Shown: one piece after another, positions 1 to 8,411 of the stretch | Numbering within the stretch: the first letter of the stretch is position 1 | Layout of the letters: each line of letters starts with the position of its first letter | From: Tabrizicola thermarum | GTDB lineage: Bacteria; Pseudomonadota; Alphaproteobacteria; Rhodobacterales; Rhodobacteraceae | Length of the DNA stretch: 64,000 bases | Assembly: GCF_003574395.1 (NCBI RefSeq) | Contig: NZ_KZ984534.1 | Coordinates: forward strand, 358-64,357 | Direction: 5' to 3' | The notes under the pieces: generated by a model | What the model saw: the letters and a program-made list of their open reading frames with translations, nothing else | The model's database searches: none | Told to the model about the DNA's origin: nothing | Made by a program: the position numbers and the translations under genes

Positions 1-107
1 GACCGAAGTGCAGGCGCCTGATCTTCGCTATCGTCTCCACAACCAGCATCCCGCAAGACGTCCCCCGAATGTTCCCCGGGCAGACTATGGACCCATGCCA
101 CGCAGGA

Positions 108-180
108 GGGGTCCCTTTTGGACGCCGATCACCCCGGTAGCGGGGTCAATATTGCGCGCCGATCAACATTATCGGGGTTC
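108..180 (+). repeat. Tandem degenerate repeats resembling an IS21-family end
   Basis: Two degenerate copies of GGGGTC followed by about 20 bases ending CGCCGATCA start at 108 and 142, 34 bases apart, and a third truncated copy (GGGGTTC) starts at 174. Short repeats spaced like this near an end are typical of the multiple terminal repeats of IS21-type elements, and this wording resembles such ends as I remember them from alphaproteobacteria. No istA or istB gene is visible inside the window, so this would be a solitary end or a remnant. The repeats are seen directly; the IS21 assignment is inference. Confidence 0.4.
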
Positions 181-266
181 ACAGCACGGTGTGTGAATCC
201 CTTTTGTCAACACGGCCTAAGCCAATTGGCTGCCGAGCGCCCGACTTCGTGTCTCAGGTCGCAGGA

Positions 267-1163
267 TCAATAAGTCAGCAGCAGCCTGTCTCTGACTTCC
301 TCAGCCTCGCAGGTCTGCCCGCCCATTTGAAACCGCTTGAGCATTGACCGGCCTACGTTGACCATCAGCTCTCGCTCAAACAGGCCTTCCGGCAAGTCAA
401 TGTCACAGTAGTGGTTGCCGCTTTTCTTGGTCCCGTCGATGCTGAGCACGACATGGACGCCCCGGCGCTTGCAGTCCTCAATGGCTTCCATCAACTTCGC
501 CAGGCTGAAACTCTGCGCCCCGTAAAGGATCGCCTGCGAGTGCGAATAGGGTGGGTCACAGTATACCAGATCGCCAGGTTTGGCCCGCGCCATCGCTTCG
601 GCATAGTCGAGCTGGTGGAACTTCGCGCCTTTGAGCCGGTGGTGCCAGGTATCGACTCGCTTCGAAAAGGCGTCAGGGCTGATGGGTTGATGCGCCCCGA
701 TTGGCGTGGACATATACCCGTCATTCTTTCGGAACCGGACCACGCCGCCAAAGCATGACCGGGTAAGGAACAGGAAGTCAGCCCCGTTCGGGTTGGCGTT
801 GTAGGATGCTTTGATCTTCTCGTATTGTTCTACCCGGTCGCCGGCCTGGAATGTCTCCCACCTGGAGGCATACCAGTGCTTCAATTCATCTGGACGTTCG
901 GCAAGGGCAGCCCATATTTCAATTAACGGGGCAAAGACATCCGAGCCATATCCTTCGCCTGGCGCCAGGGTTGCCATTACACCACCAGCCCCGAGAAATG
1001 GCTCGTAATAGGCGCCGAATTGCGCTGGAAAGTGGCCAATGATCTCGTGGGCGAATTTCTGTTTATTGCCAATCCATTTCAAAAGCTGCGTTCTGAATGG
1101 TGCGGGCGAGCGCATCTTCACCGGTTCCGCGCGGTCTGACCCCGCAAGACGTGCATACTGCAT
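267..1163 (-). CDS. Solitary D12-class DNA adenine-N6 methyltransferase
   Basis: Transfers a methyl group from S-adenosylmethionine to adenine N6 in DNA. The 298-residue protein has the D12 order: KWIGNK (about 29-34), the SAM-binding loop EPFLGAGG (54-61), and the catalytic DPPY (203-206). The start at 1163 has a GAGAGGGA Shine-Dalgarno; reading further upstream only adds antisense of a transposase remnant. No restriction endonuclease is adjacent, so it is an orphan enzyme or part of a decayed mobile element. Its sequence is visibly less GC-rich than lepA next door, and it lies between IS-like remnants on both sides, which suggests horizontal acquisition. Recognition sequence cannot be told from the protein. 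The D12 family call is firm; the biological role (phage-type, R-M relic or regulator) is open. Confidence 0.88.
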   Translation of the reverse strand: MQYARLAGSDRAEPVKMRSPAPFRTQLLKWIGNKQKFAHEIIGHFPAQFGAYYEPFLGAGGVMATLAPGEGYGSDVFAPLIEIWAALAERPDELKHWYASRWETFQAGDRVEQYEKIKASYNANPNGADFLFLTRSCFGGVVRFRKNDGYMSTPIGAHQPISPDAFSKRVDTWHHRLKGAKFHQLDYAEAMARAKPGDLVYCDPPYSHSQAILYGAQSFSLAKLMEAIEDCKRRGVHVVLSIDGTKKSGNHYCDIDLPEGLFERELMVNVGRSMLKRFQMGGQTCEAEEVRDRLLLTY

Positions 1164-1178
1164 CTGGTCCCTCTCTTG

Positions 1179-1355
1179 CCCTTCTTCGGCAGGCTGAAGG
1201 ACTGGCGCAGAGTTGCCACCCGCTACGACAGAGGCGCAAAGATCTGCCTCTCCGCCGTCGCCCTCGCTGCCACCGTCATGTTCCGGCCTTGCCGATCCGC
1301 GAGTCCGGAGCCTGAAACATGTCAACAGGCAACGCTGGATGCTCAAACGTCCTGA
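1179..1355 (+). pseudogene. C-terminal remnant of an IS5-family transposase
   Basis: Reading + strand from 1182 gives FFGRLKDWRRVATRYDR followed by a small-residue stretch containing LSAVALAATVMF, which is the characteristic C-terminal tail of IS5/IS427-group DDE transposases. The match ends near 1290, and the frame runs on through unrelated residues to a TGA at 1353-1355. The N-terminal and catalytic parts are missing: upstream of 1179 the DNA belongs to the oppositely oriented methylase gene, whose start and ribosome site abut the fragment. It is a dead remnant marking a junction between lepA-side core DNA and the methylase. The family assignment is from recognition of the tail motif. Confidence 0.72.
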
Positions 1356-1361
1356 TTGCCC

Positions 1362-3161
1362 TCACCCATCCATCTTCAGCGCCGCGATGAACGCCTCCTG
1401 CGGGATCTCGACCTTGCCGAACTGGCGCATCCTCTTCTTGCCCGCCTTCTGCTTTTCCAGAAGCTTCTTCTTCCGGGTCGCGTCGCCGCCGTAGCACTTG
1501 GCGGTCACGTCCTTGCGCATGGCGGACAGCGTCTCGCGGGCGATCACCCTGCCCCCGATCGCGGCCTGGATCGGGATCTTGAACATGTGGCGGGGGATCA
1601 GGTCCTTCAGTTTCTCGACCATCGCCCGGCCGCGCGCCTCGGCCCGGTCGCGGTGGACCATCATCGACAGGGCATCCACCGGTTCCTCGTTCACCAGAAT
1701 GGACATCTTCACCAGATTGTCCTCGCGGTATTCGCTGATCTGGTAGTCGAAGCTGGCGTAGCCCTTGGTCACGCTCTTCAGCCGGTCGTAGAAGTCGAAC
1801 ACGACCTCGGCCAGCGGCAGGTCATATTCGACCATCGCGCGGTTGCCGGCGTAGGTCAGGTTCAGCTGGATGCCGCGGCGGTCCTGGCAGAGCTTCAGAA
1901 TGTCGCCGAGGTATTCATCGGGCACCATGATCGTAGCCTTGATCCGTGGCTCCTCGATATGGTCGACGTAGGTGAGATCCGGCATGTCGGCGGGGTTGTG
2001 CAGGTCGCGGACCTCGCCGTCCTTCATGTAGAGGCGGAACACGACCGAGGGCGCGGTGGTGATGAGGTCGAGGTCGTATTCGCGTTCCAGCCGGTCGCGG
2101 ACCACCTCGAGGTGCAGAAGGCCGAGGAAGCCCATGCGGAAGCCGAAGCCCAGGGCCGCGCTGGTCTCCATCTCGTAGGTGAAGGAGGCGTCGTTCAGGG
2201 CGAGTTTCTCGATGGCGTCGCGCAGCGCCTCGAAGTCGTTGGCATCGACCGGGAAGAGCCCGCAGAAGACGACGGGAACCGAGGGTTTGAAACCCGGCAG
2301 CGGCTGGTCGCAGGGTTTCCTCTCGTGGGTGATGGTGTCGCCCACGCGGGTGTCGCGGACCTGCTTGATCGAGGCGGTGAATACGCCGATCTCGCCGGGG
2401 CCGAGTTCCGGGATGTCGACCATCTGCGGTTTCAGGACAGCCAGCTTGTCGATGCCGTAGACGGCGCCGGTCTGCATCATCTTGATGCGGTCGCCTTTCC
2501 GGACCACGCCGTCGACCACGCGGATCATGACGACGACGCCGAGGTAGGCGTCATACCAGCTGTCGACCAGCATCGCCTTCAGCGGCGCGTCGCGGTCACC
2601 CTTGGGCGGGGGCAGGCGGTGGACGATTGCCTCCAGCACGTCGGGGATGCCGAGGCCGGTCTTGGCGCTGATCGGGATCGCGTCACTGGCGTCGAGGCCG
2701 ATCACGTCCTCGATGTTCTGCTTCACCCGTTCGGGGTCTGCCGCCGGAAGGTCGATCTTGTTCAGGACGGGGACGATCTCGTGGCCCGCGTCCAGCGCCT
2801 GATAGACGTTGGCAAGCGTCTGCGCCTCGACGCCCTGGCTGGCATCCACCACCAGCAGCGAACCTTCGACGGCGCGCATCGACCGGGAGACCTCATAGGC
2901 AAAGTCGACGTGGCCGGGGGTGTCGATCAGGTTCAGCACATAGGCCTTGCCGTCCTTGGCGACATAGTCGATGCGGACGGTGTTGGCCTTGATGGTGATG
3001 CCGCGTTCGCGCTCGATGTCCATCGAGTCCAGCAGCTGGGCCTGCATGTCGCGTTCGGCGACCGTGCCCGTCGACTGGATCAGCCGGTCGGCCAGGGTGG
3101 ATTTGCCGTGGTCGATATGCGCCACGATGGAGAAATTGCGGATGCGGTCGAGCGTGATCAT
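1362..3161 (-). CDS. lepA: Elongation factor 4 (ribosome back-translocase LepA)
   Basis: Translational GTPase that acts on stalled or mis-translocated ribosomes. The start at 3161 gives 599 residues, the normal LepA length; the frame is open 25 residues further but that extension is proline-rich and not LepA-like. Visible features: G1 loop [13 protein letters not shown] near the N-terminus, the G3 [13 protein letters not shown]4 NKIDLP, EF-G-like domains II, III and V, and the LepA-specific C-terminal domain with [20 protein letters not shown]. No strong Shine-Dalgarno is visible before the chosen start. It stands alone: its 3' end meets the IS remnant/methylase patch and a separate small gene diverges upstream. 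Confidence 0.97.
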   Translation of the reverse strand: MITLDRIRNFSIVAHIDHGKSTLADRLIQSTGTVAERDMQAQLLDSMDIERERGITIKANTVRIDYVAKDGKAYVLNLIDTPGHVDFAYEVSRSMRAVEGSLLVVDASQGVEAQTLANVYQALDAGHEIVPVLNKIDLPAADPERVKQNIEDVIGLDASDAIPISAKTGLGIPDVLEAIVHRLPPPKGDRDAPLKAMLVDSWYDAYLGVVVMIRVVDGVVRKGDRIKMMQTGAVYGIDKLAVLKPQMVDIPELGPGEIGVFTASIKQVRDTRVGDTITHERKPCDQPLPGFKPSVPVVFCGLFPVDANDFEALRDAIEKLALNDASFTYEMETSAALGFGFRMGFLGLLHLEVVRDRLEREYDLDLITTAPSVVFRLYMKDGEVRDLHNPADMPDLTYVDHIEEPRIKATIMVPDEYLGDILKLCQDRRGIQLNLTYAGNRAMVEYDLPLAEVVFDFYDRLKSVTKGYASFDYQISEYREDNLVKMSILVNEEPVDALSMMVHRDRAEARGRAMVEKLKDLIPRHMFKIPIQAAIGGRVIARETLSAMRKDVTAKCYGGDATRKKKLLEKQKAGKKRMRQFGKVEIPQEAFIAALKMDG

Positions 3162-3503
3162 GGCGGCGCATATACCTTGTGCGGCGGGGGGCGGGAAGGG
3201 CTTATGCGGCGGGGAATGCCGTGGTTTCGCCTGCAACCGGGACAGCAGGCCTGTGGCGCCGGCCCAAGGTCTGCGGCACTTGTCTCACGTTTTCGTGGGT
3301 CGGCGCATTGCCGCGGCTGCGACCACAGCATCTTGTGGCGCCTCCGCATCCGGGCAGCGAGGTGTTGCGCGATTCGGCAAGAATCCGCCAAACCCCTGAA
3401 CCACTTGAAAAAAATGCTTGGACGCGGCATGATGAAGGCCGGAAAACGACTGGCGAGGGAGATTGCATCGCGCAATCCCCGGACCGGCAAAGAGGCAGAG
3501 CAG
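3162..3503. other. Divergent intergenic region lepA / small secreted protein
   Basis: 342 bases without a convincing gene; open frames here are GC-rich shadows. It must hold promoters for both flanking genes. For the + strand gene a plausible sigma-70-like pair is TTGAAA at 3406-3411 and CATGAT at 3428-3433 (16-base spacer). I see no RNA gene or repeat. Confidence 0.4.
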
Positions 3504-3812
3504 ATGAAATCCTTCCTGTTTGCGGCCGCAACGGCTGCGTCTTTCGTGGTGGTCCCGGGTGTGGCGGCAGCCGGTCCGATCGAGCGGGCCTGCATGGCCT
3601 CGGACCGGGGCGGCAACCGATCCTTGTGCGGCTGCATCCAGCAGGCGGCGGACATGACGCTGTCGGGCGGCGACCAGAAGCGGGCAGCGAAGTTCTTCAA
3701 GGACCCCGAGGCCGCACATGCCACCTGGGTGTCGCAGTCGAAATCCGACGATGCCTTCTGGGAGCGCTACAAGAGCTTTGGCCAGACTGCCGAAGCCTAT
3801 TGCGGCGGCTGA
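3504..3812 (+). CDS. Small secreted cysteine-containing protein, conserved in Rhodobacterales
   Basis: A 102-residue protein with a signal peptide (basic start, hydrophobic core to about residue 20, cleavage near VAAAG) and a short mature domain with four cysteines: CMASDR, LCGC and a final YCGG. The N-terminal part resembles small Rhodobacterales proteins ending in a similar FWERYKSFGQTAEAYC motif, some of which carry the unreliable label arginine transporter; nothing here supports transport. Probably a periplasmic disulfide-containing protein of unknown function. The start was chosen for the signal peptide and the AGAGGCAGAG ribosome site. The gene is single and ends just before a strong hairpin. 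Confidence 0.75.
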   Translation: MKSFLFAAATAASFVVVPGVAAAGPIERACMASDRGGNRSLCGCIQQAADMTLSGGDQKRAAKFFKDPEAAHATWVSQSKSDDAFWERYKSFGQTAEAYCGG

Positions 3813-3860
3813 GCAACGACCGGGCGGTCGGCGGATCGCCCGCCCGGTGGGCGCAAGCAG

Positions 3861-3880
3861 GGTGAGCAATCTGCCCACTC
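3861..3880. repeat. Copy of the GTGGGCAATCTGCCCAC dispersed repeat
   Basis: The sequence GGTGAGCAATCTGCCCACTC closely matches a near-palindromic motif that also occurs twice in inverted orientation at 4384-4439. It lies between the small secreted protein gene and the terminator hairpin. Function unknown. Confidence 0.5.
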
Positions 3881-3895
3881 GCCCGCTGAAAACGC

Positions 3896-3932
3896 AAAAG
3901 GCCCTGCCGTCTTGACGAAGGCAGGGCCTTTT
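3896..3932. terminator. Bidirectional rho-independent terminator
   Basis: A perfect 13-base stem (AAAAGGCCCTGCC at 3896-3908 with its complement at 3920-3932) and an 11-base loop. It has an A-run on one side and a T-run on the other, so it can end transcription of both the + strand secreted-protein gene and the convergent rpmB. Confidence 0.9.
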
Positions 3933-3967
3933 TCACATGTGTCGCAGTTCACAAGGCTCGCAGACGG

Positions 3968-4255
3968 TCAGGCGGCTGCCTGGGCCTTGGCGATGTCCTT
4001 CTTGATCTTCAGCGCGGCGGCGGACAGTTCCTCGTCCTTGGCCTTGGCCAGGTAGGCGTCAAGGCCCCCGCGGTGGTCGACCGAACGCAGCGCGGCTGCG
4101 GTCACGCGCAGCTTGAACGACTGGCCGAGCACGTCGGAGATCAGGGTCACTTCGTTCAGGTTCGGAAGGAACCGGCGACGTGACTTGTTGTTGGCATGGC
4201 TGACGGTGTTGCCGGACATCGGCCCCTTGCCGGTAAGTTCGCAGACGCGCGACAT
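3968..4255 (-). CDS. rpmB: 50S ribosomal protein L28
   Basis: Structural protein of the large ribosomal subunit. The 95-residue protein begins [27 protein letters not shown] pattern (only key part cited: CELTGKGP and [11 protein letters not shown]), diagnostic of L28, and has the alphaproteobacterial length with an alanine/lysine-rich C-terminal extension. It is transcribed alone, convergent with the secreted-protein gene and separated from it by the terminator at 3896-3932. Confidence 0.97.
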   Translation of the reverse strand: MSRVCELTGKGPMSGNTVSHANNKSRRRFLPNLNEVTLISDVLGQSFKLRVTAAALRSVDHRGGLDAYLAKAKDEELSAAALKIKKDIAKAQAAA

Positions 4256-4383
4256 TCTGGTGTTCCTTCGATTCGTCCAAAGCGGGGGAAGGCGGGGAAT
4301 CCCCAGCCCTCGAATTCGATTGGGGGCGTGTAAGGGGAATCCCCGGCGGCGTCAAGCGGTCTGGGCAGCGGCAGGACGGAGGC

Positions 4384-4439
4384 GTGGGCAGATTGCCCAC
4401 CCTACGGACGCGCGGCCTGGGGTGGGCAATCTGCCCGGG
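4384..4439. repeat. Inverted pair of GTGGGCAATCTGCCCAC repeats
   Basis: GTGGGCAGATTGCCCAC at 4384-4400 and GTGGGCAATCTGCCCGGG at 4422-4439 are inverted copies of the same near-palindrome separated by 21 bases. Each can fold alone or the two can pair into a long stem. The pair sits directly after the meaB stop codon and before rpmB, both on the minus strand, so it may serve as a 3'-end structure for meaB. A related single copy is at 3861. Confidence 0.7.
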
Positions 4440-5417
4440 TCATGACGCGCGCCCGAGCAGGCGCAGCATTTCGGCGGCGGCGGCCTCGGGGGTCAGGTCG
4501 CCGGCGGCCACGCGGTCGCCGAGGCTGGCCATCAGCCCCTTCTGCGGTTCGCGGGCCAACGCGGCCAGAAGGCCCTGGCGCACCTCTTCCTCGAACCAGT
4601 GGCGGGCCTGCGCGGCGCGGGTGCGGGCCCAGTGGCCGTGCCGGCGGCGCCAGGCGACCAGGGCCTGCATCTCCTCCCAGGCCCGGGTCAGGCCTTCGTC
4701 GGCCAGGGCCGAGACGGGCAGCGCCTTCGGAAAGCCCTCGGGGTCCTGCGGGCGGCGGCGCAGAAGTTGCAGCGCGCCCGCGTAGTCAGCCACGGTGCGC
4801 AGCGCGGCGGGCTTCAGGTCGCCGTCGGCCTTGTTCACCAGGATCAGGTCGGCCATCTCCATGATGCCGCGCTTCACGCCTTGCAACTCGTCTCCGCCGG
4901 CGGGGGCGAGGAGGAGGAGGAAAAGGTCGCTGAGTTCCGCCACGACGGTTTCGGACTGCCCGACGCCGACGGTTTCGATCAGCACCACGTCGAATCCTGC
5001 GGCCTCGCACAGGGTGACGGCCTCGCGGGTGCGGCGGGCAACGCCGCCGAGCTGGCTCTGGCTGGGCGAGGGGCGGATGAAGGCTGCGGGGTCGCGCGAG
5101 AGGCGTTCCATCCGGGTCTTGTCGCCAAGGATCGAGCCGCCGGAGCGGGCCGAGGAGGGATCGACGGCCAGGACGGCGACTTTCAGGCCCTGCCCGGTCA
5201 GCATCAGACCGAAGGCTTCGATGAAGGTGGATTTGCCGACGCCCGGCGTGCCCGACAGCCCGATGCGCAGGGCCTGCGGCGCATCACGCAGCGCGTCCAG
5301 AAGCGCCAGCGCTTCGGCACGATGGTCGGGGCGTGCGCTTTCGACAAGGGTTATGGCGCGGGCGAGGGCCCGGCGGTCTCCGGCACGGATGAGGGCGGCG
5401 CGTTCGGTCGTGTCCAT
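4440..5417 (-). CDS. meaB: Methylmalonyl-CoA-mutase-associated GTPase MeaB (ArgK family)
   Basis: G3E-family P-loop GTPase that loads and protects the adenosylcobalamin cofactor of methylmalonyl-CoA mutase or related acyl-CoA mutases. The 325-residue protein starts MDTTERAALIRAGDRRALAR and has Walker A GTPGVGKSTF, the switch region VDPSSARSGGSILGDKTRM typical of MeaB (cited in part), an ETVGVGQSE motif and NKADGD for guanine recognition. The start at 5417 gives family length; the upstream extension is proline-rich non-coding. The mutase genes are not in this window. It diverges from hrpB across 95 bases. Confidence 0.93.
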   Translation of the reverse strand: MDTTERAALIRAGDRRALARAITLVESARPDHRAEALALLDALRDAPQALRIGLSGTPGVGKSTFIEAFGLMLTGQGLKVAVLAVDPSSARSGGSILGDKTRMERLSRDPAAFIRPSPSQSQLGGVARRTREAVTLCEAAGFDVVLIETVGVGQSETVVAELSDLFLLLLAPAGGDELQGVKRGIMEMADLILVNKADGDLKPAALRTVADYAGALQLLRRRPQDPEGFPKALPVSALADEGLTRAWEEMQALVAWRRRHGHWARTRAAQARHWFEEEVRQGLLAALAREPQKGLMASLGDRVAAGDLTPEAAAAEMLRLLGRAS

Positions 5418-5512
5418 GCCAAACTTGTGCCGGATCGGGGCAGCCTTGGCGAGAGGCCGGGCGAAAATTCTTGGGGCTTCCGGTTGGGCGGGCTGCGCGC
5501 GATAAGCGGGGC

Positions 5513-8050
5513 ATGACCCCTCTGCCCGTCTCCCATGTCCTGCCCGAGCTTGCCCAGGCGCTGGCCTTGCGCGGGGTGGCGGTGTTGCAGGCGCCGCCCG
5601 GTGCGGGCAAGACGACGCTGGTGCCGCTGGATCTGCTGGCGCGGGGGGTGGTGGCGGGCCGCATCGTGATGCTGGAGCCGCGCAGGCTGGCGGCGCGGGC
5701 AGCGGCCGAGCGGATGGCGGAAACCCTGGGCGAACCTGTGGGGCGGACGGTAGGCTACCGCATAAGGGGCGAGGCGAAAGTCTCGGCGGCCACACGGATC
5801 GAGGTGGTGACGGAAGGCATCCTGACCCGGATGATCCAGTCGGACCCGGAGCTTGCGGGCGTCGGTCTGGTGATCTTCGACGAGTTCCACGAGCGGTCCC
5901 TGAACGCCGATCTGGGTCTGGCGCTGTGTCTGGAAGTGCGCGGCGCGCTGCGCGAGGACCTGCGGATTCTGGTGATGTCGGCGACCCTGGACGCGGGGCC
6001 GGTGGCCGCTCTGATGGGGGGCGCGCCGGTGGTGACGTCCGAGGGCCGGGCCTACCCGGTCGAGACGCGGTGGTTGCCGCGCCCGCCCGACCCGAGCCTG
6101 CGGTTCGAGGCGGTGGTCGCGGGCGCGGTCAAGGCTGCGCTGGAGGAGACCGCCAGGAATTTCGGCGGCGGGATCCTGGTCTTTCTGCCGGGCGAGGGGG
6201 AAATCCGGCGGGTCGAGGGATTTTTGCAGGGCGTGCCAGGGGTGGTGGTGCGGCCTCTGTTCGGGGCGATGGACTTTGCGGCGCAGCGGGCGGCGCTGGC
6301 CCCGGTCGAGGGGCGCAAGGTGGTGCTGGCGACCTCGATTGCCGAAACCTCGCTGACCCTGCCGGACATCCGCGTCGTGGTGGATTCGGGCCGCGCGCGA
6401 AGGGCGCGGTTCGATCCGAACTCGGGCATGTCGCGGCTAGTGACCGAACGGGTGACGAAGGCCGAAGCCGAGCAGCGCCGCGGTCGGGCGGGGCGGGTGG
6501 CGGAAGGGGTCTGCTACAGGCTGTGGACCAGGGGAGAGGAGGGCGGTCTGGCCCCCTACCCGCCCGCCGAGATCGAGGTGGCGGATCTGGCGGGCCTTGC
6601 GCTGGAGCTGGCGCTGTGGGGGGGTGCGGACCTGCCCTTCCTGACTCCGCCCCCGGCGGGGCCCCTGGCCGAGGCGCGCAGCCTTCTCATGGACCTTGGG
6701 GCGCTGGACGAGAAGGGCCACATCACCGCGCATGGGCGCGTGCTGGCCGGGCTGCCCCTGCACCCCCGGCTGGGGCACATGCTGGCGGTGGCCGGGCCGG
6801 AGGCGGCGGAGCTGGCCGCGCTTCTGGCCGAGCGCGACCCGCTGCGCGGGGCGGGGCCGGATCTGGCGCTGCGGATGGCGGCGATCCGGCGCCCGGGGCC
6901 GGAGGCCGACCGGGGGGTGGTCGAGCGCATCCGGGCCGAGGCAAGGCGGCTGGCGGCGGCGGCGAAGGCTCTGGCAGGAAGCCCCCCACCCCCATCCCCT
7001 CCCCACGGGGGGGAGGGGAAGCGCGATGCGGAGACGTCGGGCAAGGGTGGACCCCTTCCCCCTGGTGGGGGAGGGATGGGGAGGGGGGGCCATGCCGGCG
7101 CCTTTTCGCTGGCCGAGATGGCGGCGCTGGCCTATCCCGACCGGATCGGCCTGCGCCGCAAGGGCGAGGCGCCGCGCTGGGTTTTGTCGGGCGGCAAGGG
7201 GGCAGCGATGGCGCCGGTGCTGCCGCTGTCGGGCGCGCGGCTGATCGTGGCCACGGACCTCGATGGCGATGCGCGCGAAGCGACCGTGCGGCAGGCAGTG
7301 GCCATTTCCGAGGCCGAGGTGCGCGGGCTTCATGCCGACCGCATCGCCTGGGTCGAGGTCTGCGAATGGTCGCGGCGCGAGGGGCGGGTCGTCTCGCGCC
7401 GGCAGGAACGTCTGGGGGCTCTGGTGCTGGAGGACCGCCATTGGGACGCCCCTGCAGAGGCGGTGGCGAAGGCGGCGCTGGAAGGCGTGCGGGCGCTGGG
7501 GCTGCCGTGGTCTCCGGCAGCGCGGCGGCTGCGCGCGCGGGCGCGGCTGGCGCGGGGCGAGGGCTGGCCTGGGGTGGAGGATGCCGAGCTTCTGGCCACG
7601 GCCGAGGACTGGCTGCTGCCGCATCTGACGGGGATCAGGACCGAGGACGACATCCGGGGTTTCGACCTCGTGCCCGCGCTTCAGGGCCTTCTGGGCTGGG
7701 ACCGGCTGGCCGAGATGGACCGGCTGGTGCCGGGAAGTTTCGAGACTCCGCTGGGTCGGAAGATTCCGATCGACTACGAGGGCGAGGTGCCCGCGATCGA
7801 GGTCAGGTTGCAGGAAATGTTCGGGGTCACACAGCATCCGGTGGTCGGGGCGGCGCGGATGCCGGTCAGAGTGACGCTTCTGTCCCCGGCCCGGGCCCCG
7901 GTCCAGGTGACGACCGACCTGCCTCGGTTCTGGGCGACCTCCTATGCCGATGTCCGCAAGGACATGCGCGGGGCCTATCCGCGGCATCCCTGGCCCGAGG
8001 ATCCCACGGTGGCCGAACCCACGCTGCGGGCAAAGCCCCGGGGGACCTGA
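5513..8050 (+). CDS. hrpB: ATP-dependent helicase HrpB, with a repeat-derived insertion
   Basis: DEAH-family superfamily-2 helicase. In 845 residues: Walker A APPGAGKTT (27-35), DEFH in motif II, SAT in motif III, QRRGRAGR in motif VI, the HA2-like region, and the HrpB-specific C-terminal domain. The cellular role of HrpB is poorly known (RNA helicase; surface or stress phenotypes in some species). Residues about 490-527 form a Pro/Gly-rich, low-complexity block encoded by an imperfect palindrome at 6982-7089; homologues I know do not have such a block, so it appears to be an in-frame repeat insertion between the helicase core and C-terminal region. The start was chosen at MTPLPVSHVLPEL. Single gene, divergent from meaB. 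Confidence 0.94.
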   Translation: MTPLPVSHVLPELAQALALRGVAVLQAPPGAGKTTLVPLDLLARGVVAGRIVMLEPRRLAARAAAERMAETLGEPVGRTVGYRIRGEAKVSAATRIEVVTEGILTRMIQSDPELAGVGLVIFDEFHERSLNADLGLALCLEVRGALREDLRILVMSATLDAGPVAALMGGAPVVTSEGRAYPVETRWLPRPPDPSLRFEAVVAGAVKAALEETARNFGGGILVFLPGEGEIRRVEGFLQGVPGVVVRPLFGAMDFAAQRAALAPVEGRKVVLATSIAETSLTLPDIRVVVDSGRARRARFDPNSGMSRLVTERVTKAEAEQRRGRAGRVAEGVCYRLWTRGEEGGLAPYPPAEIEVADLAGLALELALWGGADLPFLTPPPAGPLAEARSLLMDLGALDEKGHITAHGRVLAGLPLHPRLGHMLAVAGPEAAELAALLAERDPLRGAGPDLALRMAAIRRPGPEADRGVVERIRAEARRLAAAAKALAGSPPPPSPPHGGEGKRDAETSGKGGPLPPGGGGMGRGGHAGAFSLAEMAALAYPDRIGLRRKGEAPRWVLSGGKGAAMAPVLPLSGARLIVATDLDGDAREATVRQAVAISEAEVRGLHADRIAWVEVCEWSRREGRVVSRRQERLGALVLEDRHWDAPAEAVAKAALEGVRALGLPWSPAARRLRARARLARGEGWPGVEDAELLATAEDWLLPHLTGIRTEDDIRGFDLVPALQGLLGWDRLAEMDRLVPGSFETPLGRKIPIDYEGEVPAIEVRLQEMFGVTQHPVVGAARMPVRVTLLSPARAPVQVTTDLPRFWATSYADVRKDMRGAYPRHPWPEDPTVAEPTLRAKPRGT
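6982..7089. repeat. Palindromic repetitive element inside hrpB
   Basis: A 108-base imperfect palindrome. The left arm (6982-7019) is C-rich then G-rich (CCCCATCCCCTCCCCAC then GGGGGAGGGG); the right arm (7051-7089) is its approximate reverse complement; about 30 less repetitive bases form the loop. The length is 36 codons, preserving the hrpB frame. It looks like an intergenic REP-type element that has entered a gene, comparable to the palindromic elements within Rickettsia proteins. Confidence 0.75.
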
Positions 8051-8411
8051 GGGCACGCCTCCGGCCGACATGGGGCGTGAGGGTGCCCCCTCTCCCGCAG
8101 CCGGCCCGAATCCTGAACGATGGCGAAGCAGGCTTCCCGGCCCTGGAGTCTTCGCAGACAGGGCAACCCAGGGCATCGGTCTTCATGGCATGGCAAATGG
8201 CGCGCGGGCGCTGGGGCACAAGCTGGTGGTGAAGATCGACGGCGAGGTCGCGGCCGGGGCGAAGGAAGCCTGTTGCGCAAGGGCAGGCCGAACCGGCTTG
8301 TCATCTCCGGCGGCGCGGAAATCCTTTCAACGCTGCAACACGGATTGATTGCCGGGTCCTTCCTGTCGCTCTGCGCCCGATCTATGACCGGCGCCAGCAA
8401 TCGAGGGGCGG
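8051..8411. other. Intergenic region hrpB / MFS transporter
   Basis: 361 bases with no gene that I can support. Open frames on both strands have unnatural composition (Arg/Gly/Pro-rich) and match no family I know. No clear hairpin, tRNA or repeat was seen. It should contain the promoter of the MFS gene that starts at 8412. Confidence 0.5.

Noticed and set aside
1356-3503. Long + strand open frame antisense to lepA
   Set aside because: It mirrors lepA codons (His/Asp/Val-rich composition typical of antisense shadows in GC-rich DNA); only the last 102 codons from 3504 are a real gene.
8051-8411. Open frames in the hrpB-MFS gap as candidate small genes
   Set aside because: Arg/Gly/Pro-rich composition, no ribosome site of note and no family resemblance.
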